From contig JBFXKJ010000004.1 in assembly GCA_050173895.1 (NCBI GenBank), positions 1-51,681 of the forward strand: a stretch of DNA of 51,681 bases, in the 5' to 3' direction. Below, piece by piece: positions 16,058 through 24,734 of the stretch. The DNA comes from JBCFBK01 sp050173895 (GTDB lineage: Bacteria > Bacteroidota > Bacteroidia > Bacteroidales > Prolixibacteraceae). The stretch's first letter is position 1, and each line of letters opens with the position of its first letter. The notes under the pieces are model-generated. The model had not been told where the DNA came from, did not search any database, and saw only the letters and a list, made by a program, of their open reading frames with translations. The position numbers and the translations under genes were made by a program.

Positions 16058-16309
16058 TGATATTTCTTAAAATTTTAACAGAAGGACAATTGTAAATGTT
16101 TAGCTGCGGCCTTATGCGGTTAGAGTGTCGGCCGGAATTAAAAAAAAGCACGACCCGCGTTTTTTTTTTGAAATCATCTGATAAGTCGCAAAAAGATGAT
16201 AGTTTTGAACAAAGCGAAAAAAGGCCATCCGGGTTGAGAGACAGATGTGACAGGTGCACCGGATAGGGGTGTCAAAGAATCGTCTTGTTAAACTGAAAAA
16301 TACAGCACT
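16058..16309. other. Divergent intergenic region
   Basis: No gene seen. It must hold promoters for the GH13 operon (minus) and the first DUF5009 gene (plus). A seven-base inverted repeat, ATCATCT (16173-16179) with AGATGAT (16194-16200), could be an operator or a weak hairpin. No consensus TAnnTTTG box was found on either strand. Confidence 0.35.
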
Positions 16310-17434
16310 ATGAAATCGACCACAGAGAGACTCGTATCGCTCGATGTATTACGGGGTTTTGACATGTTCTGGATCATCGGCGGAGGAAGCCTGATCCTGG
16401 CACTGGCTGCTGCTACGGAGTGGGGCTGGCTGCAACCGGTTGCCGAACAAATGCACCATGTAAAATGGGAAGGTTTTCACTTCGAGGACCTTATTTTCCC
16501 CTTATTCATGTTTATCTCAGGTGTCGCCATCCCTTATGCCATTACTTCCAAAGTGGAAAAGGGCATCAACAGGAAAGATCTCCTGAAGACGGTCATTAAA
16601 CGGGGACTGATCCTGGTCCTGCTGGGGATACTCTATAACGGGATGCTGCAGAACGAAGAGCTGCTTCAAAAGGGAATTTCCGATGTCCGTTTTGCCAGCG
16701 TGCTGGGACAAATCGGACTGGGTTATTTATTTGCTGCGACCATTGTTTTGTACACCAACTCACTTCGGGCCCGTATCTTCTGGCTGGCAGGGATTCTGGC
16801 AGGCATCGCCGTGCTGCAACTCGCCGTGCCGGTGCCTGGATACGGCGCGGGACTACTGGATCCTGAAGGGGGAATGAATGCCTGGCTTGACAGGATATTG
16901 CTTCCCGGTCGCCTTCACGGCAAGACATTCGATCCTGAAGGCCTGCTGTGTATTGTTTCTGCCATCTCCGTAACGCTCATGGGGGCTGTTGCCGGCCATA
17001 TCCTCCGTGACGGAAAGCCGGCTTCGGGCCGCAAATCGGCTATCCTGGCAATCACTGGTGCCGTACTGATCGTGACAGCCCTGCTGCTTTCACCGGTGTA
17101 CCCGATCATCAAGGCAGCCTGGACAGTCCCTTTCAACCTGCTCACAGCCGGCATCAGCTTCGTATTGCTGTCCTTATTCTATTATACCATCGACGTTAAA
17201 AAATGGACCCGGGGCATCGTTTCCTGGAAAATCACTTTCTTCAAAGTGATCGGCATGAATTCAATCACCATCTATCTGGGCACCCGTATTATTAATTTCG
17301 GAGCAATTGCGGGTTTCTTCCTGGGATGGCTTGCCGGCCCATGGGGTGATTGGGTGATCATCCTCGGAGCGATTAGTGTGGAATGGCTCTTGCTGTATTA
17401 CCTGTACCGGAACAAAATCTTCCTCCGGGTGTGA
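16310..17434 (+). CDS. DUF5009 / HGSNAT-like membrane acyltransferase (copy 1)
   Basis: Integral membrane protein of 374 residues with about ten helices, related to heparan-alpha-glucosaminide N-acetyltransferase (HGSNAT), which moves acetyl groups across a membrane onto a sugar amine. Family motifs: SLDVLRGFDMFWI (8-20), EDLIFPLFMFISGVAIPY near 57-74, PVPGYGAG and LDRILLPGRL near 185-200. The substrate in bacteria is not established; cell-wall or extracellular amino sugars are reasonable. A close paralogue sits at 24735-25883 on the same strand; this copy is shorter in the loop after LLPGRL. It converges on moaA. Confidence 0.88.
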   Translation: MKSTTERLVSLDVLRGFDMFWIIGGGSLILALAAATEWGWLQPVAEQMHHVKWEGFHFEDLIFPLFMFISGVAIPYAITSKVEKGINRKDLLKTVIKRGLILVLLGILYNGMLQNEELLQKGISDVRFASVLGQIGLGYLFAATIVLYTNSLRARIFWLAGILAGIAVLQLAVPVPGYGAGLLDPEGGMNAWLDRILLPGRLHGKTFDPEGLLCIVSAISVTLMGAVAGHILRDGKPASGRKSAILAITGAVLIVTALLLSPVYPIIKAAWTVPFNLLTAGISFVLLSLFYYTIDVKKWTRGIVSWKITFFKVIGMNSITIYLGTRIINFGAIAGFFLGWLAGPWGDWVIILGAISVEWLLLYYLYRNKIFLRV

Positions 17435-17529
17435 CCTTGCGTCACCTCAGCCATATTCCTGCCTGCCGGGACACCTCTGTTAAGCTGACCGGCCAATCGT
17501 TCACGTGCTTCAGTAACTGAGGTCATCGG

Positions 17530-18510
17530 TTATCCTCCTATCCGGATCATACTCCGGTTTTTTATAGAGGCAGGATCAACCAGCCGGTAATCGTTCATCA
17601 TCTGGCCGCCCAACGCCTTGTGCTTTTTCAGGACCGATTCGCGGATCAGGGGTTCTATCTGTTCACCGGCACGGTACGCTTTCAGAATATCTGTTTCTTC
17701 ACGACCAAACAGGCAATTTTTCATTTTTCCGTCGGCGGTGAGCCTCATCCGGTTACAGTCGCCGCAAAACTGGTCGCTCATGGTCGTGATAAAAGCGACC
17801 GTCCCCTCATATCCCGGCACCTTATATTTTTTTGCAGTGGCATGCGGTTCATCGTTCAACTTAACCAGATCATAATCATTTTCGACCATGGCGAGCAGCT
17901 GCTGCGCCGTCACCACCCGGTCGCTTTGCCACCGGTTTCCGGCAAAGGGCATAAATTCGATAAACCGGACGTGCAGCGGACGGTTACGGGTCAGTTCTAT
18001 GAAACCGGCGATCTCTTTTTCAATCACACCGGCAATGGCCACCGTATTGATCTTCACCCGGATGTGATGGTCGAGCAGCAACAGGATGTTTTCCCATACC
18101 TGGTCAAAATAATCGCGCCGGGTGATGGCGGCAAATACATCGGGGTTGAGCGAATCGAGGCTCACATTGACCGACCGGATACCCGCCTCTTTGAATAACC
18201 CGATCAAGGGGCGAAGCCTCGATCCGTTGGTCGTTATGGTCAGCTCCACAGGCAGCTCCCCCAGTCGCCGGATGATTTCGCCGATGTCATTCCTGATCAG
18301 GGGTTCTCCGCCTGTAAGCCGTATTTTGGTAACCCCCATTCCCACAAAAATCCGGGCAATGTCTTCGATCTCCTGTGGCTGCATCAGTTTCGGGTTGGGC
18401 AGGACCTGGGCCTGCTCATCGGGCATGCAGTAACTGCATCTGAAATTGCAGTCGTCGGTGACCGAAATGCGTAAATAATCGTGGATCCGGTTGAAGCGGT
18501 CAACAAGCAT
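17530..18510 (-). CDS. moaA: GTP 3',8-cyclase (molybdenum cofactor biosynthesis protein A)
   Basis: Radical-SAM enzyme that starts molybdopterin synthesis by cyclising GTP. The 326-residue protein has the N-terminal SAM cluster C21-x3-C25-x2-C28 (CNFRCSYC), the GGEPLIR motif near 67, the C-terminal substrate cluster C249-x2-C252-x13-C266 and the essential C-terminal GG. It is the last gene of the molybdoenzyme operon, nine bases after the small membrane protein, so cofactor supply is tied to expression of the enzyme. No other moa or moe gene is in the window. Confidence 0.97.
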   Translation of the reverse strand: MLVDRFNRIHDYLRISVTDDCNFRCSYCMPDEQAQVLPNPKLMQPQEIEDIARIFVGMGVTKIRLTGGEPLIRNDIGEIIRRLGELPVELTITTNGSRLRPLIGLFKEAGIRSVNVSLDSLNPDVFAAITRRDYFDQVWENILLLLDHHIRVKINTVAIAGVIEKEIAGFIELTRNRPLHVRFIEFMPFAGNRWQSDRVVTAQQLLAMVENDYDLVKLNDEPHATAKKYKVPGYEGTVAFITTMSDQFCGDCNRMRLTADGKMKNCLFGREETDILKAYRAGEQIEPLIRESVLKKHKALGGQMMNDYRLVDPASIKNRSMIRIGG

Positions 18511-18519
18511 AGGCGAATT

Positions 18520-18774
18520 TTATTTTTTACTTTCACTTTTTAGCGGATCAGGCAAAAAGCGCAGGATCCAAAAAGAAAACAGAGCCAGTACGGCCGAACC
18601 GGCAAAGGTGGCGACCGCAAAAAACAGGTTATCCTGCAGGGCATTGTTCAGGGATCCGAAAAGCAGCCAGATCTGCACACTGATGTTGATGATCAGCATG
18701 AAGATGATCCCAGCCATGATGCTGTTTGTTTTTGCAGGACTGGCCTGGTTTTGTGAAAATCTGAAATCGGGCAT
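18520..18774 (-). CDS. Small two-helix membrane protein in the molybdoenzyme operon
   Basis: An 84-residue protein with two strong membrane helices (about 20-39 and 47-70) joined by a short Asn-rich turn (GSLNNALQDN), with a polar N-terminus and a basic C-terminus (LKSESKK). I do not recognise a named family with confidence. The 10-base and 9-base gaps to the Rieske gene and moaA place it firmly in the operon. A structural or anchoring subunit of the membrane complex is the simplest reading, unproven. Confidence 0.75.
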   Translation of the reverse strand: MPDFRFSQNQASPAKTNSIMAGIIFMLIINISVQIWLLFGSLNNALQDNLFFAVATFAGSAVLALFSFWILRFLPDPLKSESKK

Positions 18775-18784
18775 AATCGTTTAG

Positions 18785-19285
18785 TTAACTGTTTTTAAAT
18801 GACCTGACGAAAATTTTTCCGTCTTTCCGTACCACTTCCAGTTGAGGTAGCGGCCGGGGCGGAGGGCCCTCAATGACGTCTCCCGTCCGCGAATTGAAAA
18901 ATCCTTTATGGCACGGACACTCGATCCGGTCGTTTTCGGCAACATAATGTACCGCGCACGACAAATGCGTACATTTTTGCTCAAAAGCGCGCCATTCGCC
19001 GTCGGGCAAATGAATCAACAGATAAGGAATTGTTTTGTTGCCGCCCAGTTCGAACTGAAACATGCTGCCGGACAGTACCTCCGATTCTTCGCAGATAAAG
19101 TGTTCGCCTTCAGGCTCTTCTCCCGGGAAGGCCAGCGTTTTGACGACAATGGCGCCGCTGCCCAGGGCCAGGGCACCCGAAAAAAGACTGAGGAACTTGG
19201 CGAATTCACGGCGTGAAACATGAACGGCTTCTTTGTCGCGGATCGGAAAGTCACTCCGCCAGTTTGGTATTTTATTGATGCTCAT
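18785..19285 (-). CDS. Rieske [2Fe-2S] protein with Tat-type anchor
   Basis: A 166-residue Rieske protein. The N-terminus has SRREFAKFLSL at 24-34 followed by a hydrophobic segment (about 31-53), a Tat-type signal anchor, which would put the cluster domain outside the cytoplasm. Cluster ligands are C105 and H107 (CTHLSC) and C123 and H126 (CPCH); C110 and C125 match the disulphide pair of bc1/b6f Rieske proteins. The residue after CPCH is Lys rather than Gly-Ser, so the potential may be lower than in bc1. It lies six bases after the ferredoxin gene. The combination suggests quinol chemistry in the complex, which is inferred. Confidence 0.92.
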   Translation of the reverse strand: MSINKIPNWRSDFPIRDKEAVHVSRREFAKFLSLFSGALALGSGAIVVKTLAFPGEEPEGEHFICEESEVLSGSMFQFELGGNKTIPYLLIHLPDGEWRAFEQKCTHLSCAVHYVAENDRIECPCHKGFFNSRTGDVIEGPPPRPLPQLEVVRKDGKIFVRSFKNS

Positions 19286-19291
19286 TGCTTA

Positions 19292-19849
19292 TTAATTTAT
19301 TTTGAGTACGGTACTTTCTTTTGGCATCATCAGGTTCACTTTTGTCCGCACGTGTTCCTTTCCAAAGATGAAATGATTGACAGGTACGCTGTTGGGACGT
19401 TTCTCCAGGATCTCTTCGCGGGTGCCGAAATACAACGCCTGGCTCGGGCACACCGTAGCGCACATGGGTTTTTTCCCTACGCTGGTCCGGTCGTAGCACA
19501 TGTTGCATTTCATCATGAGCTCGGCTTTTTCTATTTTCTTAGGCACCCCGAACGGGCAGGCCAGCACACAGTTTGAACACCCGATACAATGCGATGTTTT
19601 GGCCGAGTGCACGATGCCTTTCCAGTCGACCGAAATCGCGTCGGCAGGACACACATTGGCGCAGGCGGGTTCCTCGCAATGCATGCAAACCTGGACGGTT
19701 GTCATCACCGACACGGGCCGGTCCACATAATGGATATGGATCATGCTTTCCTGCCCGTTTGTTTCACATTCGGCACAGGCCATTTCGCATGCATGACATC
19801 CGATACAGCGCTGCATATCGATAAAAAATTCCATTTTCTTCTCCGTCAT
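19292..19849 (-). CDS. Four-cluster [4Fe-4S] ferredoxin subunit (NrfC/DmsB type)
   Basis: Electron-transfer subunit of the neighbouring molybdoenzyme, 185 residues from ATG 19849; an upstream in-frame extension is rejected because it overlaps the molybdoenzyme gene. It has four cluster motifs: C15-C18-C21-C25, C55-C58-C63-C67, C88-C91-C94-C98 and C115-C118-C130-C134, the pattern of DMSO-reductase-family beta subunits. No signal peptide is present, so it should stay on the cytoplasmic side with the catalytic subunit. The gaps of 11 bases upstream and 6 downstream show tight co-transcription. Confidence 0.93.
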   Translation of the reverse strand: MTEKKMEFFIDMQRCIGCHACEMACAECETNGQESMIHIHYVDRPVSVMTTVQVCMHCEEPACANVCPADAISVDWKGIVHSAKTSHCIGCSNCVLACPFGVPKKIEKAELMMKCNMCYDRTSVGKKPMCATVCPSQALYFGTREEILEKRPNSVPVNHFIFGKEHVRTKVNLMMPKESTVLKIN

Positions 19850-19860
19850 AATCCTTCTCT

Positions 19861-22077
19861 TTAGAAACTTTGATAAGCTGTATGGCTCATTTTTTCGGGG
19901 GCTTTCCCGCCCGTTGGTACCAGCCTGCATGCGCAGACTTTGAACTCCGGTATTCTCGACACCGGGTCGAGTGCGCCAATGGTTAACTGGTTTGCTGATT
20001 GTTTCCCTCCCCAGTGATAAGGGATGAATACGGTATCGGGACGGATGGTTTCCACCACCTGTGCCGGGAATTCAGCTTCACCACGGCGGGTGACCACCCG
20101 GATCAGATCACCGCTTCGGATACCGTATCTGGCCGCCAGGTCGGGATGAATTTCCAGCAGTGGCTCCGGATACTGGTCAACCAGCTTTCCGATCCTGCGG
20201 GTTTGTGTGCCACTCAGGTATTGCGATACCACCCGGCCTGTGGTCAGGATAACCGGATAGGCGTCGTCGGGCGTTTCGGCCGATGGACGAAAGGGCGCCG
20301 GATTGAAATGCGCTTTTCCGTCGGGTGTTTTGAATTTCCGATCCTCCCACAAGCGCGGTGTGCCGGGATGATCTTCCGAAGGACAGGGCCAGAAAACACC
20401 CATGTTGTCGTCAATTTTTTTGTAGGTAATGCCATAATAGTCGGCGGTGCCGCCTTTGGACGCAAGCCGCAGTTCATTGAAGGCATCCTCGCTGCTGCCA
20501 TAATTGAATTTATCGCCCACCCCCAGACGGCGCGCCAGCTCCATCAGGATGTCACTGTCACGGCGGGCCTGCTCCGGGGGCGTAATGGCTGCCCGGATCC
20601 GGACCACACGGCCCTCGGCGGTCGTCACGGTCCCCTCATCTTCTTCATGCAGCGAGCCGGCCAGAATGATATCGGCATGGCGGGCCGTTTCGCTCAGGAA
20701 GAAATCAATGGTTACAAAGAACTCCAGCTTTTCGAGCGCTTCCCGTACAAAATTGTTGTCAGGAAGCGATACCAGCGGATTGAAGCAGATGGTTATCAGA
20801 CCTTTTATCTCTCCGCGGTGTATGGCTCCGATCATTTCGAAGGCCGACAAACCCTTGCCTGGCATGTCTTTTTCGTCGATGCCCCAAACGCCGGCAACGT
20901 ACTTCCGGTGTTCCGGATTGGTAATATCACGGTTGCCGGGCAACTGATCGCACTTATGCCCGTGTTCCCGTCCGCCCTGCCCGTTTCCCTGTCCTGTTAT
21001 CGTGCCGTAGCCGCAGTAGGGCTTCCCGATGCGGCCGGTAGCCAGGACCAGATTGATACAACTGATTACATTGTCTACGCCTTTGGTATGATGCTCGATG
21101 CCGCGGGCATGAAGCAGGAAGCTGGTTTCGGCCTTGCCCCAAAGTGTGGCGGCTTCCAGGATCCGGCCTGCAGGTATGCCGGTTACTTTTTCGGCCCACT
21201 CCAGGTCATAGTCCTTAACGGCTTCAATGGTTTCTTCAAAACCAGTGGTATGGCTGGCAATGAAATCATGGTCAAGCCAGTCATTGTCAACCAGTATTTT
21301 CAGCATGGCGCCAAAAAGCGCTGAATCGGTTCCCGGGCGTACCGGCAGAAAAAGATCGGCTGTCCGCGCAACGGGGGTAACCCTTGGATCGGCAACAATC
21401 AGTTTGGCGCCATGGTCGCGCGCTTCCCAGATATAATGGATCAGGGTGGGGAAGGTTTCACTGACATTCGATCCCGCGATCAGGATCACCTGCGCATGTT
21501 TCAGGTCTTCCCAGCTATTTGAAGACCTGTCAAGCCCGAAGGCCTTTTTGTTGCCGGCGCCAGCACTGACCATACACAGGCGGCCGTTATAATCGAGGTT
21601 GGCTGTCTTTAAGGCTACGCGGGCGAATTTGCCGATCATGTAGCTCTTTTCGTTGGTCAGCGACACACCCGACAATATGCCGACGGCGTTATTTCCGTAC
21701 TGCTGCTGAATACGGTGAATCTCATTTACGGTACGCTCCATGGCCTGGTCCCAGCCAATGGGTTCAAACCCTTTTCCTTCCACCCGCTGAAGCGGCTGCA
21801 TCAGCCGGTCAGGATGGTTGTTTTGCAAATACCGTTCAACTCCCTTGGGACAAAGCCGGCCCTCATTAAAGGGAAATTCCATCCAGGGTTCAAATCCCAC
21901 GATCCGGTTATCCTTCACTTTTAACTGGATGCCGCACTGCATGCCGCAAAAACAACAATGCGTTTTCACCAGTTTGTCGGGTTCATGTGCCCCGGGAAAA
22001 CCTTCTTTTGGCGTATAATTTTTGTGAGGGCCAAACTGTCTTATAATTTCTTCCGGTAAAACAGGTAATCTTGCCAT
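19861..22077 (-). CDS. Molybdopterin oxidoreductase, Nas/Nap-type nitrate reductase-like catalytic subunit
   Basis: Mo-bis-MGD enzyme of 738 residues. The N-terminal [4Fe-4S] site is C41-x2-C44-x3-C48-x27-C76. The probable Mo ligand is C168 in GRLCMVSAG; Cys followed by Met fits periplasmic or assimilatory nitrate reductases, whereas formate dehydrogenases have (Se)Cys-His and NarG has Asp. The later cofactor-binding domain is present (YPVILTTGRVVSQYLSGTQTRR near 620-645). There is no Tat signal, so it is cytoplasmic. Motif content supports nitrate reduction, but another substrate is possible. Partners in the operon: a ferredoxin subunit, a Rieske protein and a NarI-like membrane protein. Confidence 0.88.
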   Translation of the reverse strand: MARLPVLPEEIIRQFGPHKNYTPKEGFPGAHEPDKLVKTHCCFCGMQCGIQLKVKDNRIVGFEPWMEFPFNEGRLCPKGVERYLQNNHPDRLMQPLQRVEGKGFEPIGWDQAMERTVNEIHRIQQQYGNNAVGILSGVSLTNEKSYMIGKFARVALKTANLDYNGRLCMVSAGAGNKKAFGLDRSSNSWEDLKHAQVILIAGSNVSETFPTLIHYIWEARDHGAKLIVADPRVTPVARTADLFLPVRPGTDSALFGAMLKILVDNDWLDHDFIASHTTGFEETIEAVKDYDLEWAEKVTGIPAGRILEAATLWGKAETSFLLHARGIEHHTKGVDNVISCINLVLATGRIGKPYCGYGTITGQGNGQGGREHGHKCDQLPGNRDITNPEHRKYVAGVWGIDEKDMPGKGLSAFEMIGAIHRGEIKGLITICFNPLVSLPDNNFVREALEKLEFFVTIDFFLSETARHADIILAGSLHEEDEGTVTTAEGRVVRIRAAITPPEQARRDSDILMELARRLGVGDKFNYGSSEDAFNELRLASKGGTADYYGITYKKIDDNMGVFWPCPSEDHPGTPRLWEDRKFKTPDGKAHFNPAPFRPSAETPDDAYPVILTTGRVVSQYLSGTQTRRIGKLVDQYPEPLLEIHPDLAARYGIRSGDLIRVVTRRGEAEFPAQVVETIRPDTVFIPYHWGGKQSANQLTIGALDPVSRIPEFKVCACRLVPTGGKAPEKMSHTAYQSF

Positions 22078-22120
22078 CTTTCAGCTATTGTGTCAGTTAT
22101 TAATTTCCGCAAAATCCTTT

Positions 22121-23182
22121 TCATCCAAAGAAACCTCCGGATTTTTCGCGTGCCTGATAATGTGCCCGGGCAAAGGCCGAACGCTTGCCCTCGGGACTTA
22201 AATCCAGATGGCTGCTGCCATCATCACGTGTGAAGTCAAAACCCAGTTCACGGGTAATCTTTTTTAAATCATCGACCTGCGTCTTTGGTGCAAAATCTTC
22301 TCCGGTATGCGGACAAACGGCCATCCCCCGCCGTTCTCCTTCAGAACGGTAAAGGATTGCCCCTAATTGGGCCAGACGTTGAAAAATGTGAAAGAACTTG
22401 CCAAACGGGAGCCAGATCAAAAACAGGATGACGGTGACAGCGTGAATCACCGCCATAAACTGATAAGTTTTTCCCTGTAAAAACGTATAGTCGAACGAAA
22501 TACCCAGACCTGTTACCGATATTGCTATCAGCAGGAGCAGCGGTATCCAGTCGAACTCAAAGGTCTGAGTGGCGATCAACCCGCCGTCTGTCATCCGGCG
22601 GCGGAGCATGATCACCGCTCCGATGATCACCATGATGGCCGACCACACCAGTCCGTGAAAAATCAAAAAGGCCACGACAGAACCCAGTTTGAAGCTTCCT
22701 GCTGCAAAGCCGAATAAATGCGCATGATAGGTCGAGGTATCACCGGCTTTAAAATCAAAATGGATCCATCCGAATGTTAAGGGGATGGTAATGGCAAAAG
22801 CCAGCATACAGCCGAATGCCAGCAGGAAATGGCCCCACCAGCGGGTTTTTCCGCGAGGATAAATAAACCGCTGAAAGAGAATGTTCGTAACAAAAAGCTT
22901 CAACGAAAGGAACAGGTATTTGGGGAAATACCTGCTGAACAGAAATTGCAGGCTGCGCTTCCAGTAAAGCCTGGTGGAAGGCCTTTGCAACCAAACCGTA
23001 TACCGGTAGGTGATGCTGAAAACAGCAAAAACAGTTCCTGTAAGATAGGTGATCAATGCAGGGTCGAAATTCTGCAGGTTCCGCGATCCCACATAAACCA
23101 GGACCATTGTAACTAGGGCGGCCAGCGTCGATCTGAGCAGCGCCTTCTTATTTAATGTTTTTACCAAACGAAGCATATCCAT
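22121..23182 (-). CDS. NarI-like polytopic membrane subunit of the molybdoenzyme complex
   Basis: About seven membrane helices in the first 270 residues, then a soluble tail of about 75 residues with VCPHTGEDF and DLKKITRELGFDF. His residues lie at helix edges, as in haem b proteins: WWGHFLLAFG, TYHAHLFGF, LIFHGLVWS, VIHAVTVILF and KFFHIFQRL. This is compatible with a dihaem quinol-reactive NarI or HdrE-like subunit, though I cannot prove haem binding and the family is not one I can name. ATG 23182 is chosen; the frame extends three codons further to a TTG. It lies 43 bases upstream of the catalytic subunit gene. Confidence 0.75.
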   Translation of the reverse strand: MDMLRLVKTLNKKALLRSTLAALVTMVLVYVGSRNLQNFDPALITYLTGTVFAVFSITYRYTVWLQRPSTRLYWKRSLQFLFSRYFPKYLFLSLKLFVTNILFQRFIYPRGKTRWWGHFLLAFGCMLAFAITIPLTFGWIHFDFKAGDTSTYHAHLFGFAAGSFKLGSVVAFLIFHGLVWSAIMVIIGAVIMLRRRMTDGGLIATQTFEFDWIPLLLLIAISVTGLGISFDYTFLQGKTYQFMAVIHAVTVILFLIWLPFGKFFHIFQRLAQLGAILYRSEGERRGMAVCPHTGEDFAPKTQVDDLKKITRELGFDFTRDDGSSHLDLSPEGKRSAFARAHYQAREKSGGFFG

Positions 23183-23194
23183 ACGCAACAAAGT

Positions 23195-24235
23195 TTATGA
23201 TCGGGTGAATTGTAATTTCTTAAACTGGTGGCGGACAAAGCCGGTCATGACAGCAGCCCAGGCAAAAAGGGCTACGAAAATGAAAAAACGGGGAATCACT
23301 TTTAAGAAGGGCAATTCAAGGGCGTCCGACAACTGGACTGTACAAACCGTGTACATGCCCAGGGGGAACACCATTCCCCAGTATCCGGCATTGTAGCCCT
23401 GCGGACTTACCGGCAAAGGGATCCGCTTATACACATGACGCCAGGTCCCGAGAATCAGCATCAGCGGGATCCACCATGTGCTGGCCGACCAGAAAAAAAG
23501 TGTAAAGCCTTTTAAAAAAGGTATAAATTCGACCAGCTCACCTGTTTCATTCATTCCGCTGATCAGTTTCGATCCGGCGAGGGTGGTAATCGCTGCCGCT
23601 CCCATGTTGATCCAGTAGGGAGCCCCCAGCTCATCCGCCTTCAGTTGAAAGAACGACAGGCGGTAGATGATCAGCGACATGATGTACAGATACATGATCC
23701 CGCCGGCCATGTAAAAAACAAGTGCCGAAAAAGCATCTATTTCCGGATGACTGCTGTAAGAGGTCAGCGATGTGATCAGGGTCGAAACTGCCTGGGTCGA
23801 CACAATGATAATAAGCCAGGAACCGTTAATTCCCTTGTCTAGAGTGGGCTTTTCTTCTTTCACGGTGATGATCACGAAAAAGCTGTACGTAATCAATACC
23901 CAGGCGGCAATGGCAATTTTGAGTAATAGCGAGGCCAGTTGCGGAAACGATTCGATGATCACCAGCTGATTGCCGACAATTGCTGTTCCTGCCACAAAAG
24001 TGAAAAACCCCGGTCCCTTCTGGTAATCTTTCATGTCCTTCACGATTTCGAACCAAAAAAAGCAAATCCGCAGCAGGAATAACAACAGGAGAACCCCGTA
24101 AAGCACCAGATTGAGCAGGTGGATAACGAAAGCTACTGCCGTGTATCCCAGTAAATGAGCGGCGATTGCCACGATCCCCGTCGCCATAACCATAGCGAAA
24201 TAAGAGGTAAGCAGATGCTGTCTTTCTTTTTTCAA
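23195..24235 (-). CDS. TDT/SLAC1-family anion channel or transporter
   Basis: Ten-helix membrane protein of the tellurite-resistance/dicarboxylate transporter family, which includes TehA and the plant nitrate/chloride channel SLAC1. Family features include LLTSYFAMVMATGIVAIAAHL at the start, repeated paired helices, and GMVFPLGMYTVCTVQLS near the end. I place the start at TTG 24235 (MKKERQHLL, 346 residues): the frame is open 29 codons further, but that stretch holds a promoter and reads as noise. It is first in the operon, 12 bases before the NarI-like gene. Uptake or release of the anion used by the molybdoenzyme, such as nitrate or nitrite, is a fair inference. Confidence 0.85.
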   Translation of the reverse strand: MKKERQHLLTSYFAMVMATGIVAIAAHLLGYTAVAFVIHLLNLVLYGVLLLLFLLRICFFWFEIVKDMKDYQKGPGFFTFVAGTAIVGNQLVIIESFPQLASLLLKIAIAAWVLITYSFFVIITVKEEKPTLDKGINGSWLIIIVSTQAVSTLITSLTSYSSHPEIDAFSALVFYMAGGIMYLYIMSLIIYRLSFFQLKADELGAPYWINMGAAAITTLAGSKLISGMNETGELVEFIPFLKGFTLFFWSASTWWIPLMLILGTWRHVYKRIPLPVSPQGYNAGYWGMVFPLGMYTVCTVQLSDALELPFLKVIPRFFIFVALFAWAAVMTGFVRHQFKKLQFTRS

Positions 24236-24258
24236 CGGGAATCTGTCTTTGTTTTTTA

Positions 24259-24294
24259 CAAAGATAAAAATGTCTTTATATCTTTTGACACAAA
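24259..24294 (-). promoter_or_regulatory. Putative promoter of the molybdoenzyme operon
   Basis: On the minus strand TATCTTTG (24259-24266) matches the -7 consensus, about 24 bases before the TTG start at 24235. TTTG at 24291-24294 lies 24 bases upstream, longer than the usual 19, so basal activity may be low and need an activator. Confidence 0.45.
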
Positions 24295-24734
24295 ACAAAT
24301 CAAATTTCTGTCCGGAATGCATTTAAAAAGAAAAAGACGAAAGCGCCGGAATAAAAAATACAGCGGCATTTCCTTTTTTCCTGGTGGTTTCAATGTGCTG
24401 ACAGAAGCCTGTGACCGGCCTGTTGAACTGAGCCGGGAGGAACAACGTGCCTGTTTTCAGGTCCGTTTTACGCCAGCCGGACCTTTTTGGTAGCTTCGGG
24501 GGGCGACCGCGGAGCGCCTTCACAGGTCAGGGATCGTCAGGGGGATGTTTTTGTTGCCACAACCAATTATTTTAATTACCTTAACAGCGCTTGAATCTCC
24601 TCTGTACGCTTGTTCATCTTGACGAGAATGGCAATAAACCGGGAACTGCCCGGGCGATTATTTCGATCGCTCACGGACAGAACGCCTCAGGCAGCTAAAC
24701 GGACTAAAACGGACAAAACAACTTTTACGGACCA
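24295..24734. other. Intergenic region between the molybdoenzyme operon and DUF5009 copy 2
   Basis: About 440 bases without a convincing gene. Short frames on both strands lack recognisable motifs. The end near 24700 has repeated GGACTAAAACGGACAAAAC-type runs just before the DUF5009 ATG. It must hold the promoter of that gene and any regulator sites for the divergent operon; I see no clear consensus box for the plus strand. Confidence 0.5.

Noticed and set aside
19999..21324. 441-codon plus-strand frame
   Set aside because: Antisense to the molybdoenzyme gene; no motif, and GC-rich third positions explain the open frame.
24236..24322. 29-codon extension of the TDT protein to ATG 24322
   Set aside because: The stretch contains a TAnnTTTG promoter box and reads as noise; TTG 24235 begins the recognisable family sequence.
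24323..24523. 66-codon minus-strand frame upstream of the TDT gene
   Set aside because: Basic, low-information sequence without motifs, lying in the regulatory region.
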